Source: Sorghum bicolor (lineage: Eukaryota > Streptophyta > Magnoliopsida > Poales > Poaceae). Taken from it: DNA of 64,000 nucleotides. Below are positions 1 to 12,280 of this stretch, one piece after another. The number at the start of each line of letters is the position of its first letter. Position 1 is the stretch's first letter. Location of the stretch: NCBI RefSeq assembly GCF_000003195.3, contig NC_012870.2, forward strand, positions 17,414,501-17,478,500, written 5' to 3'. A program made the translations under genes and the position numbers. The notes beneath the pieces were generated by a model. That model ran no database searches. It was not told the DNA's origin and saw only the letters and a program-made list of their open reading frames with translations.

Positions 1-384
1 ATAATTTAGGTGGCCGCAGCCTTTTCCCCCCGGACGCCGGGCGCGCGCTGCCTCGCATCATCGTCGTCAGCTTTGGCAACGGCGAGTTTGGGAGCATTCC
101 GGTGTCAGCTTCCTCGGGATGTCGCCCCGGTCTCGGCCCAAAAGGCACCGGCCAAAGCTGCTGCTGCTGCCGCTGCCGCCGTGCCGCTGATAAATTTATG
201 GGGTCTCCCTGCGCTCTCTGCAACTGCATGTACGTCATGGTGCTGCTGCACAATGCTAGTGCTATCTGCTACTACTAGTACAGTATAGGTTGTAGATAGA
301 TGGTCCGATGGTCGCTCTGTCCAAAGACGCATGTCACTCTACAAATTTCACTCCTAGCCGGGCTACTGAAGTCATTCCAGTTTG
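1..384. other. Intergenic, no gene recognised
   Basis: The first 290 bp are GC-rich with a 92-codon ORF (10-288, Ala-rich) that I do not recognise. It may be the edge of a feature outside the window or chance. Confidence 0.3.
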
Positions 385-627
385 GGCCTTGTTTAGTTCC
401 TGAAAAATTTTGCAAAATTTTTCAGATTCCCTGTCACATCGAATCTTTAAATGTATGTATGGAGTATTAAATATAGATGAAAATTAAAACTAATTGCACA
501 GTTTAATCGAAATTGACGAGACGAATCTTTTGAGCCTAGTTAATCCATAATTAGACAATATTTGTCAAATACAAACGAAAGTGCTACTATTCCTATTTTG
601 CAAAATTTTTTGGAAGTAAACAAGGCC
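385..627. mobile_element. GGCCTTGTTTAGTT-family miniature element, copy 1
   Basis: The ends are GGCCTTGTTTAGTTCC and GGAAGTAAACAAGGCC. The core has the family landmarks ACGAGACGAATCTTTTGAG and AAACGAAAGTGCTAC. Target duplication not evident. Confidence 0.88.
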
Positions 628-1028
628 TGTTAGAAATAGTCCAAAAATCGCGTTCCTACTTTTTTTTTATTTAAGTGCTCCCGCTATTTTTTTTTCCTAA
701 AACTTTTGCTTCCACTCTAACTACACCCCCAAATAAAGGTCTCCAAATCTAAATTGGCAAATAATGACATGTGAGACCCACTTGTCATTGGGTAAAACCT
801 TTATTCCTCACATCCTCCATACAGTGGTTAGGACGCAAAGGAGATGAGAGTTCTCGGCACATTGGGGCAGCGCCTGCGTGGCGAGGAAGGGGCCACGCCG
901 GAGTTGCACACCGATGAATCCGTCTAACGGTGGAGGTCGGGGGTGGAGGGAGGGAGCGCGGTAGTGGAGATCGACGTTGGAGGGAGGTGGGCGAGGCTAT
1001 GTCTGTACTGTAGGGAGGTAATGGCCAC

Positions 1029-1313
1029 ACCACGTAGGATGGGGGTTGGGGTGTTGGGCCAACAGGAATGGAGTCTACAGGGGAGATTTGGGTGCCCACG
1101 CCAAATTGAGGGCTCTAGTAGGGCCATGCTGGAGTGTTGTTTTTAGCCTGAGCACCCATATTTAGCTATAGACCACGCAGGATGGGGGCTGGGGTGTTGG
1201 GCCAACAGGAATAGAGTCTACAGGGGAGATTTGGGTGCCCACGCCAAATTGAGGGCTTTAGTAGGACCCTGCTGGAGTGTTGTTTTTAGCCTGAACACCC
1301 ATATTTAGTTGTA
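1029..1313. repeat. 143-bp tandem duplication
   Basis: Copies 1029-1171 and 1172-1313 share over 90% of positions, including the blocks GGGTGCCCACGCCAAATTGA and GGAGTGTTGTTTTTAGCCTG. A third, short partial copy (GGGGCCTTGCTGGAGTTG) follows at about 1325-1350. Small ORFs across it are not convincing. Confidence 0.85.
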
Positions 1314-2575
1314 GGGCCTTAAGTAGGGGCCTTGCTGGAGTTGCTCTTAGCTGCACTTATTAATGGAAACACACGTAACCTCCACCAAATGATGAGATTT
1401 ATGGAGTAGAACATGTTTAGATCGACTCAGGCTATTTGTTATTAGTCGCAGCTAAAAATTAGACAGCTAACTATAGATGCAGATATCGATTTATTTGGCA
1501 TCAATTAACACAATGTAGATGTATAATATAATTGCCCAGCAATAGATGTCCATGATACATAAAGATGATCTTGGCCATGCTATTTGAGGGTGGGCCATAT
1601 TACGATCCAATACGAATGCGAGAGTTACGCCGTACATTGGACCTTGGGATGGGTTATATAGCCCATTCCACATTTTAGATCGTGTTTGGACCGACACGAC
1701 ATGAAAGTGGCACGAGCTTATTTACAACACTATGCAACCGCCTCGTGTTTACCCTCCTATCTCATTTCTAGTCACTTAGTAGATTATGAAAATCATTGAA
1801 ACTTTTATAAAAATGGTACATACAAATTATAATTTCTATGTCATAAGCTACCAGAGAAAACAAGATATTTTAAGAGCCGTGCTTGGACCAGTATGGCATG
1901 GAAACGCCCTAGGGTGCAATGGTTGTGCTTGTGCCAGATCAAAGACTTGTCATGCTGACATGGCATGTCCTGATACACCTCAAGTGTCTAGCTAAATGAC
2001 ACATCCTGAAACGGCATGAAGTACGAGAGGACTAGGCCGGGCCAGCACGACATGGCACGGACACGGTACGTCCTAATATATACCACCTCTAGTCCATAAG
2101 CTTGAATGCCATGTATTTGTGGAACAAAATGTGTGAATCTTGGAGTGACATGTTTTTAGGATAGAGGGAGGTTAATGTTTATCCAATAGCACATCAGTGG
2201 CGCAACCAAAAGCGAGACGCGCGTAACCCTTCAGCATCACTTACCCGTACCATCACCGAAGAAGGCCAGGGGAAAAAACACTTGACACTACAGCCTGTGT
2301 GTGATTTCTCCCAACCAACCTTGTCATACATGAACCACGGTAGCAATAATATATATCAACTGACTTGATGCTTGCTGGAAGTGTGGAAGGAGCGGAGAGA
2401 CACGTAAGCCAATTAACTCAGAGAATAATTTGATTGTGATTTAACAAGTTTAATTGAGAGGAACGTACACAACATCAGCATCTCATCAGTGCTTTCTTTA
2501 AAACGTCAGGTCGTCGCGGAAACTGAACTAGCTAAAAGAAACTCGGGAGCTAGCTAGAAAATGACCAGGCAATAA

Positions 2576-2599
2576 TTTATTTATTTATTTATTTATTTT
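2576..2599. repeat. TTTA tetranucleotide microsatellite
   Basis: Six consecutive TTTA units. Confidence 0.9.
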
Positions 2600-3223
2600 C
2601 TCTCATCAATGAATGGAACCAAATTAGACGCATCCACCAAAAATATTTACTTAGAGATAATAAACAAAGAAAAAGAATATATATGCGGTGACTGATAACA
2701 TATACATAAAGAAAATATATAAAAAACGATGGAGAAGATGGATGACGCAATGCAAGTTAGGTGTGGGGTTTTATGCGCGCGGGGCAACAACTAATTTAAA
2801 TTACTTTTTGTGGGTAGAAATATTCCAATAGAATTTACCATATCCAATCCAACTTTTTAGCTAGCTCGTCAGGGTTTTCCACTATCATTCATATTCTGTT
2901 GGATCTGATCAGCTGCGTTTTTATGGTAAAACCTCCTTGACGTGCATGCATCCCATCAGAAAGCGACGCTGCAGCAAGCATCGTCACACACGCACCTAAT
3001 TAAGCAAGCCTAAGTGGATGAGTTTGGAAGAAGAGATGAGGCAAACCAATTAAAGTCACAACAGTTGTGGATTAACACGCGCCGCAAATGTGGTCAGGGA
3101 AGTTGGGCGTCTACTTGCAGGTGTGTGGTGCCCACATCTGATTAATGAAAAATGGGGGATTAGACGGTATATAATAAATAATATTAGCACTGGAGAAGAG
3201 GATGAGAGTATATATATGAAATA

Positions 3224-3480
3224 CTCCCTCCGTCCCTGAAAGCTGCAACTTCTAGAGTTGTCCTAAGTCAAAATTTTAAAACTTGAACCAAATTTATAGA
3301 AAAAAACACTAAGATTTATAGTACCAGATTAATACCATTAGATTTATCATTGAATATATTTTCATAAGATACTTATTTTATGTTATACATATTGATGTTC
3401 TTTTCTATAAAGTTGGTCAAAGTTAAACAAGTTTGACTGGCACGGATTTTAGAAATTGAAGCTTTCACGGAGAGAGGGAG
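3224..3480. mobile_element. Stowaway-type (Tc1/mariner) miniature element
   Basis: The ends are CTCCCTCCGTCCC and its imperfect complement ending AGAGGGAG. It is flanked by TA (3222-3223 and 3481-3482). The 257-bp length fits the class. Confidence 0.88.
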
Positions 3481-3922
3481 TATGTTACTACCAAGGAACG
3501 AAAGAAATTTACCTGCTGGACATCCTTCCAGTTTTACATTTATTGCTAAAGTAGTATGTACGAAAAGGTCGAATACTGTCTAGTACTTAATTTCTTAAGT
3601 CTGACTGAGTTCAACATGGAAGCAGCTGGACTAAATTACTGTTAGTGTTCTTTGACTCAACCTTTATTTTGTGAGATCCAGTATAAGGTGTTGTTTAGGG
3701 TGCCTAGAAGGACAGGTGTATATACAGCATTTGGGAAAAAATATATATATTAACACAAAAAGTAAACTCTTTAAAATATCAAGACCCAAACAGCTATTGA
3801 AGGCGTAAAAAGACTTCATAGTTAATCAATTATGTATATATGTTATGGGATTATTAAAAACACTCCATCTGTGGGGTAGACAGCCACAAACATTATTGTG
3901 TTTTGGCGTGGAACAAATGAGG

Positions 3923-4020
3923 TTTTTTTTTTTACAACATACGGAGGTGGGGAATTGAACTGGGGCTTTCCACAGCACGGGGCGACCACCAACCGAGCTA
4001 ACTACTAGGTGGATTTGTCC
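3923..4020 (-). mobile_element. tRNA-derived SINE-like element
   Basis: On the minus strand, TAGCTCGGTTGGTGG resembles a Pol III A box, CAGTTCAATTCC a B box, and the unit ends in a run of 11 A. Spacing of the two boxes (about 35 bp) fits a tRNA-like promoter. No target duplication was seen, and I cannot name the family. Confidence 0.45.
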
Positions 4021-4254
4021 ACGCGAGCACAGAGTTTACCTCCTCTGAATTGTTCCTCTGGCGGCTAATAAGTAATAAGGTCCAACTCCATCATACTTGA
4101 ACTTTCAACGTGTTCCTGTAGCTGTTACCAACTTACCATCTATGATCTACTGTATCTGAGTTCATGAACGTCGACCTGCCATCGTCCGCCGGTGGCTGCA
4201 GAAGGTTCTCCCGGCGGCGACGTCACGACATGCACCAAAGTGAACCTTAATTAT

Positions 4255-4486
4255 GGCCTTGTTTAGTTCCCAAAATTTTTCAAGATTCCCTGTCACATCA
4301 AATCTTACGGCACATGCATGAAGCATTAAATATAGACGAAAATAAAAACTAATTCTGCAGTTTACCTGTAAATCGCGAGACGAATCTTTTGATCCTAGTT
4401 AGTCTATGATTGGATAATATTTGCCACAAACAAACGAAAGTGCTACAGTAGCGAAATCCAAAATTTTTCTCAATCTAAACAAGGCC
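4255..4486. mobile_element. GGCCTTGTTTAGTT-family miniature element, copy 2
   Basis: Complete, with 3-bp target duplication TAT (4252-4254, 4487-4489). A 3-bp duplication fits PIF/Harbinger (Tourist-like) elements better than hAT or Mutator. Confidence 0.92.
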
Positions 4487-5737
4487 TATATTAACAAGTC
4501 TATGGATGGTATTTTATTTATTACCATAAGATGGCATTAGTAGTACTAGTAGCTAATGTGGGTGATTAGGGAGGGTGCCTGCCTATTATTCCACCCCTTA
4601 ACAAGGCATCATCAATCATTATCCTCGGCCAGGCAGATCATGGGGTGATGTAGGTGGGATCGTGTGCCACCTGGAGGGAAAGATTCCTCCTCTTTCTTCT
4701 ACCCTTAATTTCAGCAATTGCCAGCACTTGTGCAGTGCTACACGCACCCGGTCGTCACCACAGTAAATATTAGTACTACACATACTACTGCAAATCTAGG
4801 CGCGTGATTGCCCAAGTTAGTTTCTACTATTCTCCAATAGTGGCACCCAACATATCCATTACCTATATGAAATGTTATGTTGTATACAAGGAATATAGTG
4901 CAGGATCATTTATAGTTATTAATTGTATATACATAGAATTTAAATTTTTATCTCTAAGCTGAATTATGCTCGTTAGAATGAGTGCAGTTTGGATATGTTC
5001 AAACAGACAGATCACTCATTCTTTGTGCAAGTTCTTAGATTGTGAGAATGGAACATGATGTGCTATTTGATCTAATGATGATCCTGTGGCTTGCACAAAT
5101 AAAACTTCGTCTCAAAAGGAGATGTCATTTATTAAAAGATTGTGCGCATACTCCATATATTTTTGAGCTATTGGAATCGTCATAGTTTCTGAAAGTCATT
5201 TGTATGCTAACATGTAGCTATACGGTCATGGTTAACCTGCATAAAACCATAATTACTATGCAATTCATGCTATTCCATATGACATAACAAATCACTCTTG
5301 CAGTCCTTTTAGAGTTTTATACATCATATGTGCAGTTTCTAGAGGTGTTCTCTTACTACAATAAAATTTATACCACTGCAGATGTAAGAAAATCATGTAC
5401 AAACAAGTTACAGACATAGTGATATCTAGGTTCTACTCAAGCATTTTGATTCAACGGGTTGGAGGATATGCTCAAACCGGAGGCGGTAGTCAAAGTTTTG
5501 ACTTAATTATATTAAAACTTTAAAAAAGGAATCTCGCATAGAAAAAACGTGTATAAAGATGGAGAAATTGATGACTGTATCTTTGCATATTTACATAGGA
5601 GAGAGTCAACTGTTTTAGTATTTTTGTCGCATTGTGCGATGTATGCAATATTTATTAATAACCAACATAGAAAACAACAGGTTGTCATGCATGTACATTT
5701 TTTTGCTATTGAGTGCAATGAAATAAATAATTGTAAT

Positions 5738-5739
5738 AA

Positions 5740-5774
<35 letters not shown>
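5738..5774. repeat. AAAT tetranucleotide microsatellite
   Basis: About nine AATA/AAAT units in a row. A shorter run occurs at the matching place of the next array unit (about 9265). Confidence 0.9.
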
Positions 5775-5775
<1 letters not shown>

Positions 5776-6571
5776 ATGTGTATTTTTTGTAGTTGTATAT
5801 ACATAATATGTGAATTTCTATAAAAGAAGAAAGAGAACAAACTTAAAGGCATGTCTTCCCTCACTACATTTTATGGTTTGGAAAAAGTGACGTAACAAAT
5901 CATGTACAAACAAGTTAAAGATATAGTGTTTTCAACCACACTACAAGAAATAAGGCTTTACATGACGGTTTACTAGTGATGTTCTAAGAAAGTGTCATAG
6001 AATTGTATTGTCTGTGACGGTTTATTCTTGAGGTAATGTATCTATGATGACTGGTTAAGTTGTCGTCATGGTTGAACGTCATAGATTATTTTGGCACCTT
6101 TGTGCTAAACCTAAACCGTAAAGTTACAGCTAATGTTTAAAGTCAAATGAATTATAACACTTTAGGTGTTAGACAGTCATTAACACAAATCATTGATGCA
6201 TCAGCAAAACTAATAAGAATTGTCAAAAGATCTTTGGATGAGACTCTAGAAAAGCCAAGGAACTAAAAAAATCATAAATAGAAACAAGAAAAATAGTTGC
6301 ATAGAAAGAGAAATAAATAAAAACCAAAAAGAAGAAGAAAAGAACACGCCACATAAACATAGAAGAAAAAAAATAAAAACCGAGAGAGAGGAGACTGGTC
6401 ATGCATAGGAGAGAAGTTAGACATGCAAAAGTTCACTTCTCCAACAACACAACGCAAAAAAAGGAGAGCCATTCTCTTCCAACTCTCGTTCGCCCGCCCC
6501 GCACCACCTCCACTCCTCTGCACCAGCCCGCCTCCTCCGGCGAGCTCTTCTCTCTTCGGCCCCTCCTCCGC

Positions 6572-6930
6572 GCGCCCCTTGGATCCCGACGGCGGCGGCG
6601 GCGGCTCCCCAAGCTCGCACACGGGAGCGGCCCCCTGGATCCCGCCGACGGCAACCCCTAGATCCCGACGGCGGCAGCTCCCCAAGGTCGCGCGTGGCGG
6701 TAGTCGCGTCTCCCCTGAGCTCGCGCCCGGCGGCCCCTCCTCCTCCTCCTCCTCCTCTGCGCGCCCCTTGGACCCCGACGGCGGCGGTGGCTCCCCAAGC
6801 TCACACACGGGAGCGGCCCTCTGGATCCCGGCGACGGCAGCCCCCAAATCCCGACGGCGGCGGCTCCCCAAGGTCGCGCATGGCGTCGGCCGCATCTCCC
6901 TAGAGCTCGCGCCCGGTCCCTTCCTTTGTT
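6572..6930. repeat. GC-rich tandem duplication inside the CACTA element (possible captured sequence)
   Basis: Two direct copies of a unit of about 189 bp begin at 6572 and 6761 with GCGCCCCTTGGA. ORFs of 220 aa (minus, 6272-6934) and 175 aa (plus, 6423-6950) cross it. Their sequence is Pro/Ser/Arg-rich low complexity, and neither matches a protein I know. It may be captured host exon sequence or simply GC-rich repeat. Confidence 0.6.
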
Positions 6931-7258
6931 GCAAAATTGAGGATCCCTAATTTAGGTATTTGGTTATACATATTCGAAACTGATCTGATTATAATCCCAA
7001 GTGTATGCATGTATGCTGCAGGATGTGGGTTTAATTTCTTTAATATGACTATTACTGTTTTTACCAGAGCAATACATGTTGAAAAAATTGTACTATCATA
7101 CTTTCAGTATCTATAGAGACCTTTCTTATAGGTGAAATTAATTAGGCATGTGTATCTAGTGTCTGATTGCTACGCATGTTTCAGTATCTGTAGAGATCTT
7201 TTGTAACACTGAAGTTACTAATGTATGCCTTATTAAGTATGAACTTAGTAACCCAGTT

Positions 7259-7390
7259 AGGGCCTGTTCGGTTATGAGGGATTGGACACTGAGAACAATT
7301 CCAACTTGAAATGTTGTGCTAATTTGTACTAACTTTGCTCATAAGGAACGATTCTAGGAGGAATTATGCCTAACCGAATGATAGTAACCC
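7259..7390. mobile_element. Short Tourist-like miniature element inside the CACTA element
   Basis: Ends resembling GGCCTGTTCGGTTA and its complement (CCTAACCGAA) bracket about 130 bp. The boundaries are imprecise and no clean target duplication was seen. Confidence 0.35.
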
Positions 7391-10093
7391 CCTAGGCAGT
7401 AATTGTTTACAGATTTTAAAAAACATCTCTGGGAGGAGTAGGGAAGAGCAATGATGGCAGGAAGAGGGTAGATATCCACAGGATGCGGCAGTACAGGTTG
7501 CAGCTTGAATAGAAACTTGGTAATATCTTAAGCCCTGAATTTATTTTTCGCTATACTATAATGGTGTCACTTGATGTTTCCTTGTGCTCATTTGATGTCA
7601 TCTGGTGACTAATTTCAAACATGTTTCTTGTGCTCATTTGATGTTGTCTTCTAGCCAGTTAATGCATTCAGTCACCATGCTGAGTTGTCCTTTGTAATAT
7701 TGAGCTGTGGCGGTATGGATCTGCGGTGATAGATTTTTGTAACTCCTTGTATTTTAACCTATTTTGGTTATGTTTCCTGCATTGGTGTGTATAGGATAAA
7801 TTAAATTAGGAGATTTTAGAACACTACTGATAGATATGCAAAGATTGGACAAACCATATGTGAGTTACGCAAGAATGCAGGTATATTATTATCAATAATT
7901 TTGATATCAGTTCTCCAACCTAATGTGTATTTTGTGCCTTAATTCTATAACTAATAATGGATGCTTCAATGGATTGCACAAATGTCAGTTTCATGTTATA
8001 ACATCGATTGTTCTCAGTACCTTGTTTGCTACTACAGATTTTTATTTGATCAAGTGTTACTTTCATTTCAGACCACAGTCCTTTTATTTGATCAACTCTG
8101 AACTTGTCACATGTTTGTTCATAACTGATTGATATCAGTCTATGAGATTTAGTATAGAGCTGGTCTATTGCAAGTTTAGCTATGTTTTCTGATGCAAGTC
8201 TATGCTCCTGTCTTCTTCATATTAAGTTGACAATCTTCAAATAAATAATAGCTGTGATATAGAAGTTTTAACTTGGCCAAAAGACCCTTGCATTTTTCAA
8301 AGATAGTACCTTTGCACATGTGAGTTTTATTACTCATCAAGTATTCATTGCAGATGTTTGATGATGCTATAGTGAATTGCGGAAAGAGGATCAAGGTGCT
8401 CATGGTGGCTATTTTCATTAGTCATGAAAGATTTTGTTGTGCGAGCAAATCATACGAGTTATGTGTTGTACAAGTCAACATCTTAGTTTTGTAGATAGTT
8501 GAGTGTAGCTTGGTTATTGACTTAGTATTTCGTGTGAAATATTGTACAAGTACAAATGTTGATAGTTTCAATAAAAATGATGGGCAATATTTGTCAATTA
8601 TGAGCTTTGTTCCAGTTTATGTGTGTTGACATGACAGTAAAACCATGAACCGTTTATGTGTGTTGACATGACAGTAAAACCATGACGGTTTAGTTCATCA
8701 CCATAGTCTCTTCCTATAGTTGCCCTATGGTTCGTCCATGACGATCCAAAAAACCAACCTGTGACGTTCTATTTTGGTCCAAAAAATGTATGACGAGGAA
8801 TAGATGACGTTCCTATGGACCGTCATAGATAGTTAACTATGACGGATTTTTGCTTATCTATGACAGAATCAAACCGTCATGTAAAGCCTTATTTCTTGTA
8901 GTGCCATGTAATAGTGTTTTTGTTTAATAACAAATCAATCATCATCAGCACCAGCCGAAAAATCAGTCAGCCAAACACGACTTCAAGAGGTTAGAGGATA
9001 TGCTAAAACTAGAGTCATTAGTCAAAGTTGACTTAATTATATTAAAGCGTTAAAAAAAATCTTAGCTTGGAAAAACATGTATACAGATGGAGAATTTGAT
9101 GATTGTATCTATGCATATTTACATAGGAGAGAGTCAACTATTTTAGTATTTTTGTCGTATTGTACGACACATGCAATATTTATTAATAACCAACATAGAA
9201 AATAATAGGTCATCCCGCATGTACCTTTTTTTGCTATTGAGTACAATGAAATAAATAATAGTAATAATAAATAAATAAATCATATGTATATTTTTGTAGT
9301 TATAAATACATAATATGTTAATTTCTATAAAAGAAGAAGGGGAACAAACTTACAGGCATGTCTTCTCTCACTACATTAGTTTGGAAAAAGTGACGTAACA
9401 AATCATGTACAAACAAGTTAAAAAGATATAGTGATATATAGGTGTCCTACTTGATTCAACATGGTACAAATATGCTAAAACTTGAGGTGACCTTCAAAAT
9501 TTTGATCTAAAATAGGCGAAAAATGTGGATTCAAATGGGGAAAGAGCTATCTTTGTATATTTATATACTTAGGAGTGTCAGCTATTTTTGTACATTCCTT
9601 GAGTATTTGATGATACATGCAATGTCTTTTAGTTATCAACATGGAAAACAAAGGCACTCTAGATGTATGTTTCTACTATTGGGTATATATATTGTGTAAT
9701 AACAAATCATACATGTATCCTTGTAGCTGTACACATCATATGTGCATTAGGAGAAATAGTTAAGAGACTTAGAGGCAATGTCTTCTTGGTTCTCACACTA
9801 AATTTTATGTCATTGGATAGAATGGTGTAACCACCAGTAATGTACTAAGTTAAATATATAGTGATATATAAGTGTTGCACACTCTTCAAGACAAAAATAT
9901 GGTTGGAGTTAGAGGTACGATTAAATTTACAAATATAAAATTCATCATTTGAGAAAAGATACAAAATGAACCTAAAAGTGTTGAGATAGATAAAGAAAAT
10001 TGGTGATTAAATTAAATACAGTGATATCTATGTGTCAATAAATTTTTTTGGATTCAGCATGTTCAACCAAGATAACCCCGCAATTAAAGTTAG

Positions 10094-10330
10094 CACCCAA
10101 AGTCCGCAATACATGCATTGACCAAATATATGGCGAACCTAAAATCACGAATATAGCTAGAGAAAACTTAATAGCTCAAAGATATGGAGATATTATTATT
10201 GAGCATTTCAATTTAAAATCTTGGCAAAGATACGTTGAATCCCCAATACATGCATGGACAAAAATAAATGGAGAACCCAAAATCATGAATATAGCTAGTG
10301 GAAATTGATAGCTTAACACATATACGTGAT
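10094..10330 (+). repeat. Two-copy direct repeat of about 130 bp
   Basis: CAATACATGCATTGACCAAA and CAATACATGCATGGACAAAA open two similar stretches, each with an ATGGMGAACC block and AATATAGCTAG. This makes an 86-codon ORF (10048-10308) look internally repeated. It is probably not coding. Confidence 0.5.
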
Positions 10331-10340
10331 ACCTATAAGT

Positions 10341-11499
10341 AGTTGAGCATTTCAAGTCAACCCGCTTGCCAAAAATATTCTAGAGACATTAAAGGTGTGA
10401 CATAAACTACTATATACAAAAATTATATATAATAAACATCTAGGCATATACAAAAAGATATAATGAACCTACAAATAAATGCCGATATAGATAGAGAAAA
10501 ATGATTTTTACAAGGCACAACTTATTGCCTATTCTGGTACGATTATCATGTGACCATAGTGGTGCCCCAATGCACCTCAAGCCCCCACCCCGTGTTCTAA
10601 AAATGTACCCCATGTGAAATGAAATGGCTAGCACTAACTTAATCGGGGAATGACATAATTGGGGTGGTTAACTTAATTAATCATCCAGATTTTTATGCCT
10701 AATCATTAAAAAAGGCCACATGATCATTTATTACCTGGAAAGTGAGGGATTAACCACAACATGCCAATGCATGGCCATTTTTATACTCCCCTGCTCCACT
10801 TGGGCACGCATCTAACCCCACCCTTTCCACATGACTCATGGGCCCGGTGGATGCCTTGGCCCCACAAGCCAGTGGCGCCTTCCTGCAGGTCGCTTTGGTG
10901 GGGTTGATTGGGGTGTGTGTGGGGATTGAGGGTCCGCGTTAATCGCCGTGCACGTTCTGCACCTCTTTCGCTCTCCGGGAGGGCCCACGTTACAGCTGTT
11001 ATAATGTGGTCTTGTCTGCCTCATCACACTCTCCTACTGCCTTTATTTCTCTCTCCATTTTGTTTTCTTTCTACTCTAACTAATTTTGTTTTGTATGTAT
11101 AATTGTTAAAGCTTTATTTGTTATTTATCTCATCTATGTGGAATTTCGTCTACAAAATTAAAGCTAGGTAGTTTTTTTGGGTGCCCCTTGATTTTTTTTC
11201 TCTAATAGTCATTGCACCTTAGATTATACACATATTACATATATACCACCACAGAGAGCAGCTAGTTAGTATATTATATTCTTTGAAGCTATGTAAAACT
11301 GTTCTTTGAGTATTAGTTACCACGGCATAAGATAACACATCCAAGATTTATTGCACTTATTTCAAGTCCAGGTAATAATGCTATGCATAACAAATGACTA
11401 GATATTATGTAGGAAAATATAGTAACTAAGATGACCACAGAATCCAACATATTCCTCCATGGGGATTGATGTAGGGGAGTTTTGTAGAGGGGGGTATTT
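10341..11499. other. Intergenic upstream of the trihelix gene
   Basis: AT-rich sequence with a GC-richer patch near 10,840-11,000. Small ORFs are unconvincing. Distal promoter elements are possible but none can be called. Confidence 0.4.
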
Positions 11500-12280
11500 G
11501 TGCCCCCTCTCCCTTTTATTACAAGCCTCCCCTCCATCTCTCTCACCCCTTTCTCACTCATCCCACAGTTTCCAGCACTCCCCTCCCTTTCTCTCCTGCT
11601 TCACATGCTTCTCTCCCTACCATTTTTTGCCCCACACTCCTCTCCCTCTCCCCCCTCTGTCCTTTTGGTTTTACTAGCTAACAAATTGTGTAGTATTAGG
11701 CAGGGAGGGAGGTAAAGCCCCTCTGACAGCGCAGCATCTTGTTTGTTTTATCTCCCACATCATCCCCCTCATCATCTTCTGCACACCTCCACATCTCTCT
11801 CTCTCCTCCGGCAGTACTCAACATTTCTCAACTTTCATCTTCTCTCTCCTTCACCCTCCTCCTCCATATCTCTTCTTCCTTACCCTTCATCACAGATATC
11901 ATATTCTCCTCATCTTTCTCTCTCCTCCATCCTCCCTACTTATTTATTGAAGGCTGCTTATAGATGGTATCTTAATTCTTTTTTCCTATCTTCTTCCTCC
12001 TCTTGAAGGAGTACATTTTTTTTTGCCTGCGTTTCCTGTAGTAGTACTACTAGTGCTTCCTGCCCCCCTTCTCCTTCTCGGGCTACTTGCTCTTCTCCCT
12101 TTCTTGCCGTTTTTCCCCTCTCCGGCCTCCTTCCCTCTCTGAGGTCCGTCTCGCCTCTTTCCAGTTGTCCTTGCCTCCCCCATCTTTTTCACCTGCCCCT
12201 CATGTACTGATCGTCTCATCACCACCATTCCCCAGTGGTAACACCGGGCGACGACCTGCACGGGAGCACGAGCTGTTAGC
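11500..12280 (+). promoter_or_regulatory. Pyrimidine-rich promoter/5' leader of the trihelix gene
   Basis: About 700 bp of almost uninterrupted C/T-rich sequence precedes the ATG at 12281. This is typical of grass 5' leaders and core promoters. I could not fix a TATA box or transcription start. A three-codon upstream ORF (ATG TAC TGA, 12202-12210) lies 71 nt before the start codon and would be in the leader if transcription starts upstream of it. Short ORFs predicted here only reflect Ser/Pro/Leu codons in the pyrimidine tract. Confidence 0.45.

Larger units (their letters stand above)
628..3222. other. Intergenic, repeats only
   Basis: Apart from the 143-bp duplication and the TTTA run, I see AT-rich sequence with no coding frame longer than about 105 codons and no family resemblance. 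Confidence 0.5.
5939..8903. mobile_element. Non-autonomous CACTA (En/Spm-type) DNA transposon
   Basis: The element is 2,965 bp with perfect 33-bp terminal inverted repeats starting CACTACAAGAAATAAGG. It is flanked by the 3-bp target duplication CCA (5936-5938 and 8904-8906), the expected size for CACTA elements. Sub-terminal sequence is rich in short TATGACG/CGTCATA motifs in both orientations, as in transposase-binding regions. I see no transposase frame, so it probably moves in trans. The interior has a GC-rich block (6460-6940) unlike the AT-rich rest, followed by AT-rich sequence to about 8,600. Confidence 0.92.
5280..10340. repeat. Array of diverged tandem repeats, unit about 470-560 bp, split by the CACTA element
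   Basis: Recognisable units begin near 5456, 8987 and 9460, with weaker ones at about 4,900-5,450 and 9,900-10,340. Shared landmarks are TACATAGGAGAGAGTCAAC, a block reading AACAAATCATGTACAAAC and GATATAGTGATAT near each unit end. The first two full units are the most alike. The CACTA element inserted at the end of the unit that starts at 5456. I know of no function for the array. Confidence 0.7.

Noticed and set aside
6272..6950. 220-aa and 175-aa ORFs inside the CACTA element as genes
   Set aside because: Repetitive Pro/Ser/Arg-rich translations on both strands of a duplicated GC block. Kept only as possible captured sequence.
10048..10308. 86-codon ORF with internal repeats
   Set aside because: The repeat is a DNA-level duplication within an old non-coding array. 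No codon bias or start context supports a gene.
5280..10340. CRISPR-like spaced repeats
   Set aside because: Units are about 0.5 kb, diverged and without regular short spacers, and the DNA is from a plant nucleus.
11739..12006. Ser/Pro/Leu-rich ORFs before the trihelix start
   Set aside because: They are products of the C/T-rich leader and overlap in two frames with no similarity to proteins.
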